Of a stretch of DNA of 64,000 nucleotides, positions 36,656 to 44,742 are shown piece by piece (positions within the stretch are counted from its first letter, which is position 1; every line of letters begins with the position of its first letter). Source of the DNA: Flavobacterium sp. JAS (GTDB taxonomy: Bacteria > Bacteroidota > Bacteroidia > Flavobacteriales > Flavobacteriaceae); assembly GCF_020991455.1 (NCBI RefSeq), contig NZ_JAJMOX010000011.1, positions 1 through 64,000 on the forward strand, read 5' to 3'. The position numbers were made by a program, and so were the translations under genes. The notes under the pieces are model-generated. The model searched no databases. It was not told where the DNA came from and worked only from the letters and a program-made list of their open reading frames with translations.

Positions 36656-36740
36656 AATGATGTGGTATTATTGAGTGAAAAAAATAATGGAAGATATTTA
36701 GAAGAAGAGTAAATTTTAGAGAATGAATATTAGTTTGTGA

Positions 36741-36941
36741 TTAGCCTTTGTAATTGGCTTTAGTGTGTTTTTTAAATCTCGGATTTTTAATTACTATATT
36801 TTCATATTGATTAAAAGCGAAGCGTTCTTTGTTTGACAGATCATTTTTGCAGTTCCAGTTTCCAAAGCTATCTTTAAAAACAGTATTATTGTTTACCTCA
36901 TAGCTTTCATGATCTGTAATAGGTTTTATTTTTACGCTCAT
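36741..36941 (-). CDS. Small hypothetical protein of the phage-like cluster
   Basis: 66 residues (MSVKIKPITDHESYEVNNNT at the start; later FKDSFGNWNCKNDLSNKERF), soluble and charged, with no recognised domain. It overlaps the preceding small membrane ORF by 35 bp. Retained because it is on the same strand and in series with the DUF3164 gene. Confidence 0.55.
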   Translation of the reverse strand: MSVKIKPITDHESYEVNNNTVFKDSFGNWNCKNDLSNKERFAFNQYENIVIKNPRFKKHTKANYKG

Positions 36942-37074
36942 TTATATATTGTTTAAAGATTGTTTTGATTCTAAAATAAAGCCATTCTCTAAATTGCAGG
37001 ATTGGTTTTAAGTTAGTAGTGATTAATAAAATAGCTAAAAGCACTGATGCGTAGATGTCGTTATTAGGCTGCAT
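36907..37074 (-). CDS. Putative small membrane protein overlapping DUF3164 gene
   Basis: 55 residues from ATG 37074. One hydrophobic segment (YASVLLAILLITTNLKPIL) is followed by a basic tail. It overlaps the DUF3164 gene end by 11 bp and the next gene by 35 bp, as in compact phage operons. Could be spurious. Confidence 0.4.
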   Translation of the reverse strand: MQPNNDIYASVLLAILLITTNLKPILQFREWLYFRIKTIFKQYINERKNKTYYRS

Positions 37075-37780
37075 TTGTCTGTTCGTTTTGTTGATTAAAG
37101 AAATTAAAAGCATATCCGTGTAAAAAATCTACTGATGACATAGACAGCGGAATATTAGTTCTTGTACCGTTTTCATTAATTAAGCTTGCCTCAATAAACC
37201 AGCTTGAACGTACAGGTTTAAAAGAAGATGCAATAATTTCTACTCCATCAGTAAATTCTTCATTGTTAAATTCTTTGGTAAGTTTTTGCAATTCCAGAAC
37301 TCTTGATCCTTTTAGATTTCCTTTAGCATCTTTTTTTAGAAGGTTAAAAACAATTTTTACCAACGAAGCCGTTTCTTTACTGGTAGAAAGCGATGAAATA
37401 TAATTTTGAACTTTTTCAATACCAATAGTTACCGTATCGTCCCAGCCTTCATTAATGCGATATCCAATTGTAATTTCTTCTTTATCATTAGAAAACGTAT
37501 GCGACATTTGCTTTTCCTTAAAGCCATAAACCTGATTTTTTAAATCAAGAATAGTTTCAAAAAGCTGAAAAGTTTCTGTTTTTACATTACTAATCATCTC
37601 AGAAGTTTTGTGCAATTTTAAAAGTGCTTTAGGAATCGTTTCGGCTACCAGTTGTTTATAAGCATCTCTTTCTTCATTCTTTTTGTTTTCTATTTTCATT
37701 AAAGCCTCTTTTAGTTGGTTTGCCGAAAATTGTGTTAAATCTATAACTTGGTTTTTTGTGTTTGCAATTGATGTGTTCAT
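37064..37780 (-). CDS. DUF3164-like protein (Mu-type phage early gene)
   Basis: Protein of 238 residues. The C-terminal half shows the DUF3164 pattern: a conserved GxLKGSRVLELQKLTKEFNN-like segment (here KGNLKGSRVLELQKLTKEF), then a helix, then SSFKPVRSSWFIEAS and a final IPLSMSSVDF. DUF3164 proteins are known mainly from the early region of Mu-like transposable phages. No MuA or MuB transposase gene is present here. Upstream are two small genes and a divergent S24 repressor. Role in phage biology unknown. Confidence 0.7.
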   Translation of the reverse strand: MNTSIANTKNQVIDLTQFSANQLKEALMKIENKKNEERDAYKQLVAETIPKALLKLHKTSEMISNVKTETFQLFETILDLKNQVYGFKEKQMSHTFSNDKEEITIGYRINEGWDDTVTIGIEKVQNYISSLSTSKETASLVKIVFNLLKKDAKGNLKGSRVLELQKLTKEFNNEEFTDGVEIIASSFKPVRSSWFIEASLINENGTRTNIPLSMSSVDFLHGYAFNFFNQQNEQTNAA

Positions 37781-37802
37781 AGTTTTTTGGTTTTAAAATT
37801 TG

Positions 37803-38078
37803 TTATGCGACTTCGTTTTCTTCTTTTAATGGATCTTCGTAATAAGGCTTGAAATTATGCAACAGAGCAAGTCTTGAAATGTCATTTATTTTGCTTTCGA
37901 TTTTGGATGAAACCGGTCGGGGAACAGCTGTTTCATCTTCCAGAATATGCATCCATTGAAAACGTTCCTGGTTAATGCAGATTCTTTCTCCGGAAGTAAA
38001 AGTTTTTATTTTTTCTGAACAGAACTGGAGTGCGAGATATAATAAAGCAATACGTTCTTCGATTCGTTTTTTACTCAT
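37803..38078 (-). CDS. Small hypothetical protein upstream of DUF3164 gene
   Basis: 91 residues, soluble, mixed charge, without a recognised domain (begins MSKKRIEERIALLYLALQFC). It is 22 bp upstream of the DUF3164 gene and overlaps the preceding 45-residue ORF by 8 bp (ATGAGTAA), indicating translational coupling within one leftward transcript. Confidence 0.65.
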   Translation of the reverse strand: MSKKRIEERIALLYLALQFCSEKIKTFTSGERICINQERFQWMHILEDETAVPRPVSSKIESKINDISRLALLHNFKPYYEDPLKEENEVA

Positions 38079-38208
38079 GATTTTGTTTTAAGATGGTTCG
38101 TAATTTTTTAATATCAGATTCTATTAAATTTCTTTCGGTACTATTGGGGTTTTCAATCAGCCAGTTTTCCAGTTCCTGAATTTTTTCTTCAATTTGATTC
38201 GTTTTCAT
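38071..38208 (-). CDS. 45-residue coiled-coil protein, first gene of leftward operon
   Basis: Short ORF MKTNQIEEKIQELENWLIEN, continuing to ...LRTILKQNHE. It is strongly amphipathic and helical. Its stop overlaps the next start (8 bp). It is the first ORF after the leftward promoter box at 38383-38390, in the position of small early/ner-like phage genes, though no HTH is visible. Confidence 0.6.
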   Translation of the reverse strand: MKTNQIEEKIQELENWLIENPNSTERNLIESDIKKLRTILKQNHE

Positions 38209-38382
38209 TTTGTTAAGATTAATTAGTGTTTTTGGTTTTTAAATATTTTTATTAGTAGGCATTTCAATAATGTTTTGTAATCATTTTTGGATGCTTTTAG
38301 TGTTGTTTTGTTTCAATGTTTTTACTGATTGTTAATTTTGTGCTGAAATATTTTATTTTCATTTTTTTATTTCTTTACTTTG

Positions 38383-38390
38383 CAAATATA
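38383..38390 (-). promoter_or_regulatory. -7 box of the leftward phage-like operon
   Basis: TATATTTG on the minus strand, separated by one base from operator O1 (38392-38405). Bound repressor would therefore sit between the -7 and -33 regions. The leader to the first ORF is about 165 nt. Confidence 0.55.
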
Positions 38391-38391
38391 A

Positions 38392-38405
38392 TGTAAAATA
38401 ATACA
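38392..38405. promoter_or_regulatory. Repressor operator candidate O1
   Basis: TGTAAAATAATACA, a TGTAA-N4-TTACA palindrome with one mismatch. It is followed by TCA, as in the other two copies. Confidence 0.6.
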
Positions 38406-38422
38406 TCAAAACAAATAATTAA

Positions 38423-38436
38423 CGTAAAAAATTACA
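38423..38436. promoter_or_regulatory. Repressor operator candidate O2
   Basis: CGTAAAAAATTACA, same palindrome with one mismatch. It ends 7 bp before the repressor ATG, fitting autoregulation. Confidence 0.6.
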
Positions 38437-38443
38437 TCATTTT

Positions 38444-39127
38444 ATGGGATCGACTGAAAGAATGAAAGAATACCTTGATTATAAAGGGATTACGAAGTAT
38501 AAGTTTTGTAATGATTTGGGTTTTTCTAATAAGTTTTTAGATAACAGCAGTAACATGGGAACGGACAAAGCGTGTAAAATATTACATCATTTTCCAGAGG
38601 TTAATTCAGAGTGGTTACTTACCGGAAACGGACCAATGTTAAAGGAAAATAGTACAGATATTGTTATAATGAATACGGATCGTAAAACGGTTGATTCCTT
38701 ACATGTGAGTCAGGAAATACCATTGTATGATCTTGAAGCAGTTGCTGGTTTAAGAGAGTTATTCAATAGCGGAAAACCACAAAGAATTTTGGATACAATC
38801 AAGATTCCGAATCTGCCAAAATGTGATGGAGCTATTTCTGTAACAGGAGACAGTATGTATCCGTTGCTTAAATCCGGTGATATAATTTTATATAAAGAAA
38901 CGGAGTTTGAGAATATCTTTTTTGGCGAAATGTATTTATTAAGTGTCAAATTAAACGACTGGGAAGAATATATTACGGTGAAGTATGTTCAGAAATCAGA
39001 ACAAGGTCACGAATTTGTGAGGCTTGTAAGTCAAAATTCGCATCATCAGCCCAAAGATATTCATATTTCAAAAATCTCGGCATTAGCACTTATTAAAGCA
39101 AGTATTCGTATCAATACGATGATGTAG
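38444..39127 (+). CDS. Phage-type repressor with HTH and S24 (LexA-like) protease domain
   Basis: Repressor of 227 residues. The N-terminal Cro/CI-like HTH (about 1-65) is followed by an Ala101-Gly102 candidate self-cleavage site in LEAVAGL. The S24 peptidase domain has catalytic S137 (GDSMYPLLKSGD) and K180 (TVKYVQK), at the usual spacing. It is transcribed away from the DUF3164 cluster. Three TGTAA-N4-TTACA palindromes lie at or near its start, one perfect copy inside its own coding sequence (38573-38586). Expected to hold the leftward operon silent until DNA damage triggers cleavage. Confidence 0.88.
   Translation: MGSTERMKEYLDYKGITKYKFCNDLGFSNKFLDNSSNMGTDKACKILHHFPEVNSEWLLTGNGPMLKENSTDIVIMNTDRKTVDSLHVSQEIPLYDLEAVAGLRELFNSGKPQRILDTIKIPNLPKCDGAISVTGDSMYPLLKSGDIILYKETEFENIFFGEMYLLSVKLNDWEEYITVKYVQKSEQGHEFVRLVSQNSHHQPKDIHISKISALALIKASIRINTMM
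38573..38586. promoter_or_regulatory. Intragenic repressor operator candidate O3
   Basis: TGTAAAATATTACA is the only perfect TGTAA-N4-TTACA palindrome of the three. It lies about 130 bp inside the repressor gene. Together with the following bases it shares the 13-mer ATTACATCATTTT with O2. Confidence 0.6.
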
Positions 39128-39184
39128 ATTGTTTTATAAAGCAAATATAGAAATCGGAAATTTTCTGGTTGAAGTCTAAAAATG

Positions 39185-39219
39185 AATCCTGTAAACATTG
39201 TTTGCGGGATTTTTTTTTG
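39185..39219 (+). terminator. Rho-independent terminator after S24 repressor
   Basis: Stem AATCCTGTAAAC/GTTTGCGGGATT (two G-T pairs) with a 3-nt loop, followed by a run of T, 58 bp after the repressor stop. Confidence 0.75.
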
Positions 39220-39304
39220 AAATACCGAAAATAATAGTTGTTCGTAATTTTACAATTTCCTGCCTGCCGGAATGATTTACTTTGTTTCTATAAAAATTAT
39301 AAAA

Positions 39305-39754
39305 ATGAAAAAATCACTTATTTTAAACGGATTATTAATGCTTACCTTCTGGTGTAATGCTCAAACTACAGACTCTGGATTAAAAGCTGCCAGAAAGGCT
39401 ATAGAAGCCAGCAATGAGATCTATGCAGATCTCGCGAACAAAAACGACGGATCTATTCTTACCAGGTATGCTGAAGATGCTTGTTTGTTTCCGCCTAATG
39501 CTGCACCTGCATGTGGAAGTTCGCAAATACTTGCATTTTTTAAAGACGGACCTAAGGTGCATGTTAAGTTTACGATCCAGCACTTGTATGGAGATGGGAA
39601 AACATTTGTAACAGAGGAAAGTTTTTACGAGATGACTGATATGGATGGTAAAAAACTGGACGACGGAAGGATAATGGTCATCTGGAAAAACACAAAGGAC
39701 GGCTGGAAGATGTACCGCGACATGTTTAGCAGCAACCGTCCGGCGAAAAGTTAG
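39305..39754 (+). CDS. Exported SnoaL/DUF4440-like (NTF2-fold) protein
   Basis: Secreted or periplasmic protein of 149 residues from ATG 39305 (MKKSLILNGLLMLTFWCNAQ is a clean signal peptide). The mature part has the cone-shaped NTF2 pattern: helices with YADLANKNDGSILTRYAEDA, then strands ending GRIMVIWKNTKDGWKMYRDM. Such proteins are often described as ketosteroid-isomerase-like, with undefined substrates. It converges with the AraC gene (4-bp overlap of stops). Confidence 0.82.
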   Translation: MKKSLILNGLLMLTFWCNAQTTDSGLKAARKAIEASNEIYADLANKNDGSILTRYAEDACLFPPNAAPACGSSQILAFFKDGPKVHVKFTIQHLYGDGKTFVTEESFYEMTDMDGKKLDDGRIMVIWKNTKDGWKMYRDMFSSNRPAKS

Positions 39755-40569
39755 AAGCCAATGTTTACGGCCTGTTGAAAATCAGTGCCATTTTTTATCA
39801 GAGAGTTTCTGGAGGCAGAAGGAGTAATACCGGTAAATTTTCGGAACTCTTTGATAAAATGCGCCTGATCATAATACCCGCAGTCGTAAGCTATCTCGGT
39901 CAACGATTGTGTAGTATTGAGTACGAGTTGCAAGCTTTTGTTAAATCGCAATACTGATGTAAATGCCACAGGACTGATACCAATATTTGACAAGTAAAGT
40001 TTTTGGATATATCTTTCTGATAATCCTGATTGTTGGGCTAAGACAGGTAAATCCAATTGCTGATGATCGAGGGAAATCTGCTGACTCAGAGCCTGAACCA
40101 TCGACACTTTTTTTAATCGGGTTTCGTTTTTTTTGAGTTGTTGAAGAAAGTAGGTTTCTAAGATCGCAATTTTATTGGCGAGTCCGTCTGTTTCCATAAT
40201 ACGATCGTATAATTCCCTGTTTTCTCCCAATGCCACATCGTACATATCGGTGGCGTAGTTTGTAAATTCGGACAAGGGATCAGAGAAAAACAGTGCACTT
40301 GCATGCGGGTAAATCCGGGCTATAAGTACTGATGTGCCTTGCGCTACTGTAAGTCGGGTAGGAAGGGTGAGGTGTCCCAGAAGTTCTATGGATGGCGTAT
40401 CTTTTCGTTTGCCGTTGATAATAGTTGCAGCGGCTCCTTCAGAGATATTGACAATAAAATCAACATATCCGCTTGGGTAAAAAACTTCGTTGTCAAGACT
40501 TTTTTCAATCGTAACAAGGGTATAATTCTTTATAAACGGCGCTAAACTCGCGGAAGGCAAAATTTCCAT
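39751..40569 (-). CDS. AraC-family transcriptional regulator
   Basis: Regulator of 272 residues. An N-terminal DUF6597-like/cupin-type sensor region (about 1-150; FYPSGYVDFIVNISEG) is followed by a C-terminal double HTH (about 165-262; AQQSGLSERYIQKLYLSNIG and AYDCGYYDQAHFIKEFRKFT). Targets are not evident. The convergent SnoaL-like gene is its only close neighbour. Confidence 0.9.
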   Translation of the reverse strand: MEILPSASLAPFIKNYTLVTIEKSLDNEVFYPSGYVDFIVNISEGAAATIINGKRKDTPSIELLGHLTLPTRLTVAQGTSVLIARIYPHASALFFSDPLSEFTNYATDMYDVALGENRELYDRIMETDGLANKIAILETYFLQQLKKNETRLKKVSMVQALSQQISLDHQQLDLPVLAQQSGLSERYIQKLYLSNIGISPVAFTSVLRFNKSLQLVLNTTQSLTEIAYDCGYYDQAHFIKEFRKFTGITPSASRNSLIKNGTDFQQAVNIGF

Positions 40570-40716
40570 ACAATTATTTTTGCTATAGTTTAGGGGTTAA
40601 TCTTTTGATTAATAGCATGTTCTAAATTATAAAAAAATATAATATGAAATAATATATAATCTTAAAAAGTAAATTTTTAAGATGCTGACTAAATATTGGA
40701 TAAGATATTAAATAGA

Positions 40717-40761
40717 AAATCGCAATTACTTAACATTTTGATAATTGCGATTTTTTTTTGT
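40717..40761 (-). terminator. ssrA-like terminator hairpin, outermost copy
   Basis: Stem AAATCGCAATTA/TAATTGCGATTT with a 13-nt loop, then nine T and GTG. It is nearly the same as the hairpin at 44545-44590. Both are followed by T-runs and TTTGTG, but here the next bases are AACTGGATC instead of the ssrA end GAGTCGCCGG. Could be the original chromosomal terminator of ssrA, displaced by insertions. Confidence 0.55.
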
Positions 40762-40923
40762 GAACTGGATCTGACTTGAGTTCAATATCTAATTTTTAGA
40801 TAAATTTAAGAGATTATGTACAAAAACAGGTACTTATACTCGTGTAGGTGTTTTTTTAAAATATTAGCTTTGTGTTTGTATTTCAGTGTGTTAGGTGTTT
40901 TTTGGTTTGAAATATTACAAATG

Positions 40924-40936
40924 TGTCGGTAAACTA
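40924..40936 (+). repeat. Arm-like direct repeat, left copy (patatin segment)
   Basis: TGTCGGTAAACTA. The partner at 44522-44535 is TGTCGGCTAAACTA in the same orientation. The pair flanks the patatin gene. Confidence 0.5.
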
Positions 40937-41040
40937 CCATAGTCGACGATATTTTTTGAGGTCTTACATTGGTATCTAAAAAACAAAATAGATACTTCCA
41001 AATATTCATTCGTATTTAGGTTAGCTAAAATAACAATAAT

Positions 41041-44000
41041 ATGGACATAGTAACCGATCTTACCGCAGAAGCAGTCTCTTATATTACACTATTTCAGGAT
41101 ATTTTAAAAAGTAAATCTGATATCGTTTTTCCGAAAGATTTGATAAAGAAAAGCGATTGGAAGCTTATTAAGGTAGCCGAATTACCTATTAAGGATTTGA
41201 CAGTTCATCAAAAAGAGAAAATAATTGATTTGGTCTGGCATAGCCCCACAAAAGACGATACTGATAGATTTGTCAAAGTATACTTGGACAGAACAGTTTC
41301 GCTTTTGCATTGGTTGTCAAGTAATATACCAGTCAATGAGAAAATAGCTGATAAATCACAATCTGGGGAAGAAACTAATGAACTCGTTTTGTTTAGGCCA
41401 CCCTTTTTCTGGCGACAGGCAATAAGGAGTGTTTTGTATAAGCAATCAGAAAAACGGCTAAAACTTGTAGAGATATTGCAATATATGCCACTGCAAATAA
41501 TCTTAGCAATGGCGGGAAAAGGTAAATTAGGTTACACTATAAGACTCTACCAATTCTATACAAAATTGCCTCAGGAGGATTCGGGAGTAGGTAAAACATG
41601 TAATAATTATGATCTTCTGGAATTTTCAGATAGAAATCTGCATTTTTTATTCTGGTCAACCAGGAGAACAGATGCCAAAAATTACCTTGAAAATGATCAG
41701 AGATTACTTGATGAGCTAAAAGATCAGGACTTTTCCCTTCCTTTTGAAACTTTGTTCAGAGAAGAGTTAATTGAGATTTCTAAAGCTAGAGTATCTAGGA
41801 ATACAGAATTTAATATTACCTCGAAAGAAGGTGATCCACAAAGGGATACATCTTTATTGTTTTCCGATAAAAAAGAAGAGGTTTTTGATCCCATGGGAAA
41901 AGCAGGCGAAATGCAGCTAATGGGAATTGCCTTGTCAGGTGGAGGTATTAGATCTGCTACTTTTAACTTGGGAATACTACAAAAATTGGCGAGTTTAAAT
42001 GTACTTTACAGATTTGATTACATGTCTACTGTATCAGGTGGTGGTTATATTGGTTCTTGGTTTACTTCATGGGTACACAGGTCAGGATCTTTTAGTAAAA
42101 TCAATGATCGTCTTTGCCCTGGAAAATCTCAAGATCCTTTAGCTGATGAAGTTCGTCCTATTAGATGGCTTAGGATGTTCAGTAATTATTTATCTCCTAA
42201 TGTTAGCATTATGTCTTCTGATGCATGGACATCCGGAATGACCTGGCTCCGTAATACATTTGTTAATCAGGTAATTTTGTTGTTAAGTCTTTTGACAGTC
42301 TTATCATTTATTTCCAATATTTATTCGGCTTGGATTTTTATTAAAAAAAATATGAATCAACAGGATGCTCTTCATATTTTTTGCTTCAGTTTTTTTATGT
42401 TTATAATAGGAGGGTTTTTGGTTGCAACGGCTATGCGTTCTTTTTATAATATTAATAAAAAAGAGTCAAACAAAGGATGTCTCAAGCAAGTTGATAAATT
42501 AATAATGCGTTTTACATGGAAATTCAACCAGACAAATTTAATTCCGCACTTACTAGTATTTTGGGGTGCAATTAGTGCATTAGTTATTAGCACCTATTTT
42601 GCTGCATATAAAGCGCCACCGCCAGGTGATGATAGGAGTTCGCTTTTGATGTATGTTTTCTCTTCGGCTTTTCTTGCCTTTTTTTTAGTAGCTCTTCGTG
42701 GTAATTACCATAAAAGATGGGATCTGATGGAAATTGGAAGAAAAAATGTCGACACAAAGGAAGATACTAAAGATAAAAATCTTTCTGGACAAATCCTGTT
42801 TGCAATCATAGGATCTACTTTGGCTGCTTCAGCTCTATTGGTATTTCTTTTAATGTTTTTCTGGTTGAATATAATTAGTATTTATGATTTTTCAGATAAA
42901 GTGCGAATAGATTTTAATAAAATATTTTTGGTTATTGGTATACCAATAATCCTTGAGATATTTTCATTAGCCGTGATTCTTAGAATGGCGCTTATGGGTA
43001 ATCTTTTTCCTGATTATCGAAGAGAATGGTGGGGCAGGATGGGAGGTTACATTCATCGCTTCATGCTGTTTTGGATGATTGTGAGCTTTGCAGCCCTGAT
43101 TATGCCAGATTTATGGAATAATTATATGGTAAGTTTACGGAATAATAATAGTTCTGTATGGTCTGTCGTTTGGGCTTGGAGTGGTTGGACAGCAATTATG
43201 GGATGGGGTTTAAAAAAAGCATTTGAATCTAAAGATGAAACCAAAACTACTACGAAAAGCTATATTACTATAATACTAAAAGTAATACCTTTTGTTTTTA
43301 TGATTGGGATATTGCTTATAGGTTCCTGGATTATGGAAATAATAAAAAATTGTGATTTTTTTTCAGGGCGAATACGAATAGAGGATAAGGCTTGGGGAAA
43401 CTTTTTTGTGACTTTAATTTTAGCAGCTATTACTTTATTGTTAAGCTGGCGTGTTGGAGTAAATGAATTTTCACTTCATTACTTCTACAGAAACAGGTTA
43501 ATCCGTGCTTTTCTAGGAGCAACACGAAGCAGGGAAGATAGAATAAAAACAGCTAACATATTTACCGGTTTCGATGCCAATGATGATCTTTTGCTATCTT
43601 CGATGCAAACGGATAATGGTTATTTTGGACCATTTCCTCTTATCAATTCCACACTAAATGCCACAGTAGTGAGCGCTTTGGATAGACAAGATCGTATGGG
43701 TGAGTCTTTTGTCTTTTCTCCATTATATTGTGGGTATGATTTTAGTCCTACACGTTCTTCCACCTATAATATTGACCATGTATATGAATATGGTTATAGG
43801 CCAACAGATAAGTTTTCTAATAAGAAAGGCGGGCCTACATTAGGAACTGCTATGGCTATATCAGGTGCTGCAATTAATCCTAACTGGGGGTATCATTCTT
43901 CGGCTACGATGGCATTTTTACTTACATTGTTTAATTTACGTCTTGGCTGGTGGATTGGTAACCCAAGACTTGATAAATGGAAGAATCCTGACCCAAATTT

Positions 44001-44508
44001 TGGTCTTTTGTATTTAATGCGGGATCTTATTGGTAAATCTGATATTAATATGGAATACGTATGTCTTTCTGATGGTGGCCATTTTGATAATATGGGATTA
44101 TATGAGCTTGTTAGAAGACGTTGTCAATATATTTTGATTGGAGATGCAGAGCAGGATCAGGAAAACACTTGCGAAGGACTTGCAAATGCCATTAGAAGGT
44201 GTCGTATTGATTTTGGTGTTGATATTGATTTTGGTGTCGAAATTGATAAAATCAAGGATAAAACCGAACATATTGCCAAGGGAACTATTGTATATCCGGG
44301 AGCTGGTAAACAGCCGGGCACAATCATATATATAAAAACAGTTATAACGGAAAAAGAATCTGTAGATGTAAAAGAGTATGCTTCAGCGAATAAAGATTTC
44401 CCGCAACAGTCAACAGGAGATCAATTTTTTGATGAAGCGCAGTTCGAGAGTTATCGCAAGTTAGGTTATGATTCAATTAAAACTATTTCACAATTATATC
44501 TACCATAA
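41041..44508 (+). CDS. Giant membrane-embedded patatin-like phospholipase
   Basis: Protein of 1155 residues. A soluble N-terminal region of about 290 residues has no recognised domain. The patatin oxyanion motif GGGIR is at 300-304. The nucleophile is S332 in STVSGGGYIG, where the usual GxSxG has lost its first Gly. About ten TM segments follow between 415 and 820. The catalytic-dyad Asp is D1011 in SDGGHFDNMGLYEL. Dyad residues are thus separated by about 680 residues containing the membrane block. Family members hydrolyse acyl chains of membrane lipids. Near the C-terminus an 18-bp duplication encodes IDFGVD/IDFGVE. It is the sole gene between two ssrA-type ends, so it may be defence or cargo. 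Confidence 0.85.
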   Translation: MDIVTDLTAEAVSYITLFQDILKSKSDIVFPKDLIKKSDWKLIKVAELPIKDLTVHQKEKIIDLVWHSPTKDDTDRFVKVYLDRTVSLLHWLSSNIPVNEKIADKSQSGEETNELVLFRPPFFWRQAIRSVLYKQSEKRLKLVEILQYMPLQIILAMAGKGKLGYTIRLYQFYTKLPQEDSGVGKTCNNYDLLEFSDRNLHFLFWSTRRTDAKNYLENDQRLLDELKDQDFSLPFETLFREELIEISKARVSRNTEFNITSKEGDPQRDTSLLFSDKKEEVFDPMGKAGEMQLMGIALSGGGIRSATFNLGILQKLASLNVLYRFDYMSTVSGGGYIGSWFTSWVHRSGSFSKINDRLCPGKSQDPLADEVRPIRWLRMFSNYLSPNVSIMSSDAWTSGMTWLRNTFVNQVILLLSLLTVLSFISNIYSAWIFIKKNMNQQDALHIFCFSFFMFIIGGFLVATAMRSFYNINKKESNKGCLKQVDKLIMRFTWKFNQTNLIPHLLVFWGAISALVISTYFAAYKAPPPGDDRSSLLMYVFSSAFLAFFLVALRGNYHKRWDLMEIGRKNVDTKEDTKDKNLSGQILFAIIGSTLAASALLVFLLMFFWLNIISIYDFSDKVRIDFNKIFLVIGIPIILEIFSLAVILRMALMGNLFPDYRREWWGRMGGYIHRFMLFWMIVSFAALIMPDLWNNYMVSLRNNNSSVWSVVWAWSGWTAIMGWGLKKAFESKDETKTTTKSYITIILKVIPFVFMIGILLIGSWIMEIIKNCDFFSGRIRIEDKAWGNFFVTLILAAITLLLSWRVGVNEFSLHYFYRNRLIRAFLGATRSREDRIKTANIFTGFDANDDLLLSSMQTDNGYFGPFPLINSTLNATVVSALDRQDRMGESFVFSPLYCGYDFSPTRSSTYNIDHVYEYGYRPTDKFSNKKGGPTLGTAMAISGAAINPNWGYHSSATMAFLLTLFNLRLGWWIGNPRLDKWKNPDPNFGLLYLMRDLIGKSDINMEYVCLSDGGHFDNMGLYELVRRRCQYILIGDAEQDQENTCEGLANAIRRCRIDFGVDIDFGVEIDKIKDKTEHIAKGTIVYPGAGKQPGTIIYIKTVITEKESVDVKEYASANKDFPQQSTGDQFFDEAQFESYRKLGYDSIKTISQLYLP

Positions 44509-44521
44509 ATTGTCGGAAGAA

Positions 44522-44535
44522 TGTCGGCTAAACTA
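44522..44535 (+). repeat. Arm-like direct repeat, right copy (patatin segment)
   Basis: TGTCGGCTAAACTA, one base longer than the partner at 40924-40936. It lies between the patatin stop and the terminator hairpin. Confidence 0.5.
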
Positions 44536-44544
44536 TAAAAATAA

Positions 44545-44590
44545 AAAATCGCAATTACCATAATGTTAGGTGATTGCGATTTTTTTTTGT
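44545..44590 (-). terminator. ssrA-like terminator hairpin, middle copy
   Basis: Stem AAATCGCAATTACC/GGTGATTGCGATTT with one T-G pair, a 9-nt loop and a run of T on the plus side. It terminates the patatin gene on the plus strand; A-rich sequence on the other side makes it bidirectional. It is immediately next to the duplicated ssrA end. Confidence 0.8.
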
Positions 44591-44601
44591 GGAGTCGCCG
44601 G
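44583..44601 (+). repeat. attL: duplicated ssrA 3' end
   Basis: TTTTTTGTGGAGTCGCCGG, identical to 56380-56398. Sequence similarity stops right after GCCGG (CTATAGC here, GAATCG in ssrA). That sets the crossover within these 19 bp. Confidence 0.85.
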
Positions 44602-44723
44602 CTATAGCGCTAATTATATCAGAGTTGGTTGTTAATAATTGATTATCAATAAGAAACGCTTGTTTTGTAGTAATTCTTATATTTGTTATAACTAAGTTTT
44701 TATAACTAAATATAGCATTATTG

Positions 44724-44741
44724 TCAACTAAATTGTCAACT
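44724..44741 (+). repeat. Integrase arm-type repeat, left
   Basis: TCAACTAAATTGTCAACT, two TGTCAACT-like units in tandem just before the integrase start. An identical 18-mer lies at 56325-56342 near the other end. Confidence 0.7.
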
Positions 44742-44742
44742 G

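Larger units (their letters stand above)
40570..41040. other. 471-bp gap: chromosome/element junction
   Basis: AT-rich, no credible gene. It contains an ssrA-type terminator hairpin (40717-40761), a degenerate att-like sequence, and the arm-like repeat TGTCGGTAAACTA (40924-40936). A 67-codon minus-strand frame at 40806-41009 lacks any protein-like features. Confidence 0.6.
40750..44601 (+). mobile_element. Putative integrase-less element at ssrA carrying a patatin gene
   Basis: The segment is bounded on the left by a degenerate att-like TTTTTTTTTGTG and on the right by the exact 19-bp ssrA end. Arm-like direct repeats TGTCGGTAAACTA (40924-40936) and TGTCGGCTAAACTA (44522-44535) lie just inside. 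The right end has the order arm repeat, terminator hairpin, ssrA end, exactly as in the element at 44583-56398. The only gene is the patatin-like phospholipase. It is probably a decayed or satellite element mobilised in trans; this is inference. Confidence 0.5.

Noticed and set aside
36741-38208. Possible CRISPR or toxin-antitoxin module among the small genes
   Set aside because: No spaced direct repeats, and small proteins show no toxin or antitoxin motif; the DUF3164 and S24 context explains them as phage early genes.
40806-41009. 67-codon minus-strand frame upstream of the patatin gene
   Set aside because: It overlaps the arm-like repeat and junction sequence, has no recognisable motif or hydrophobic pattern and no promoter box.
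40750-44601. Patatin gene as part of a CBASS operon
   Set aside because: No cyclic-nucleotide synthase or ubiquitin-like ancillary genes next to it; the gene is alone between the two ends.
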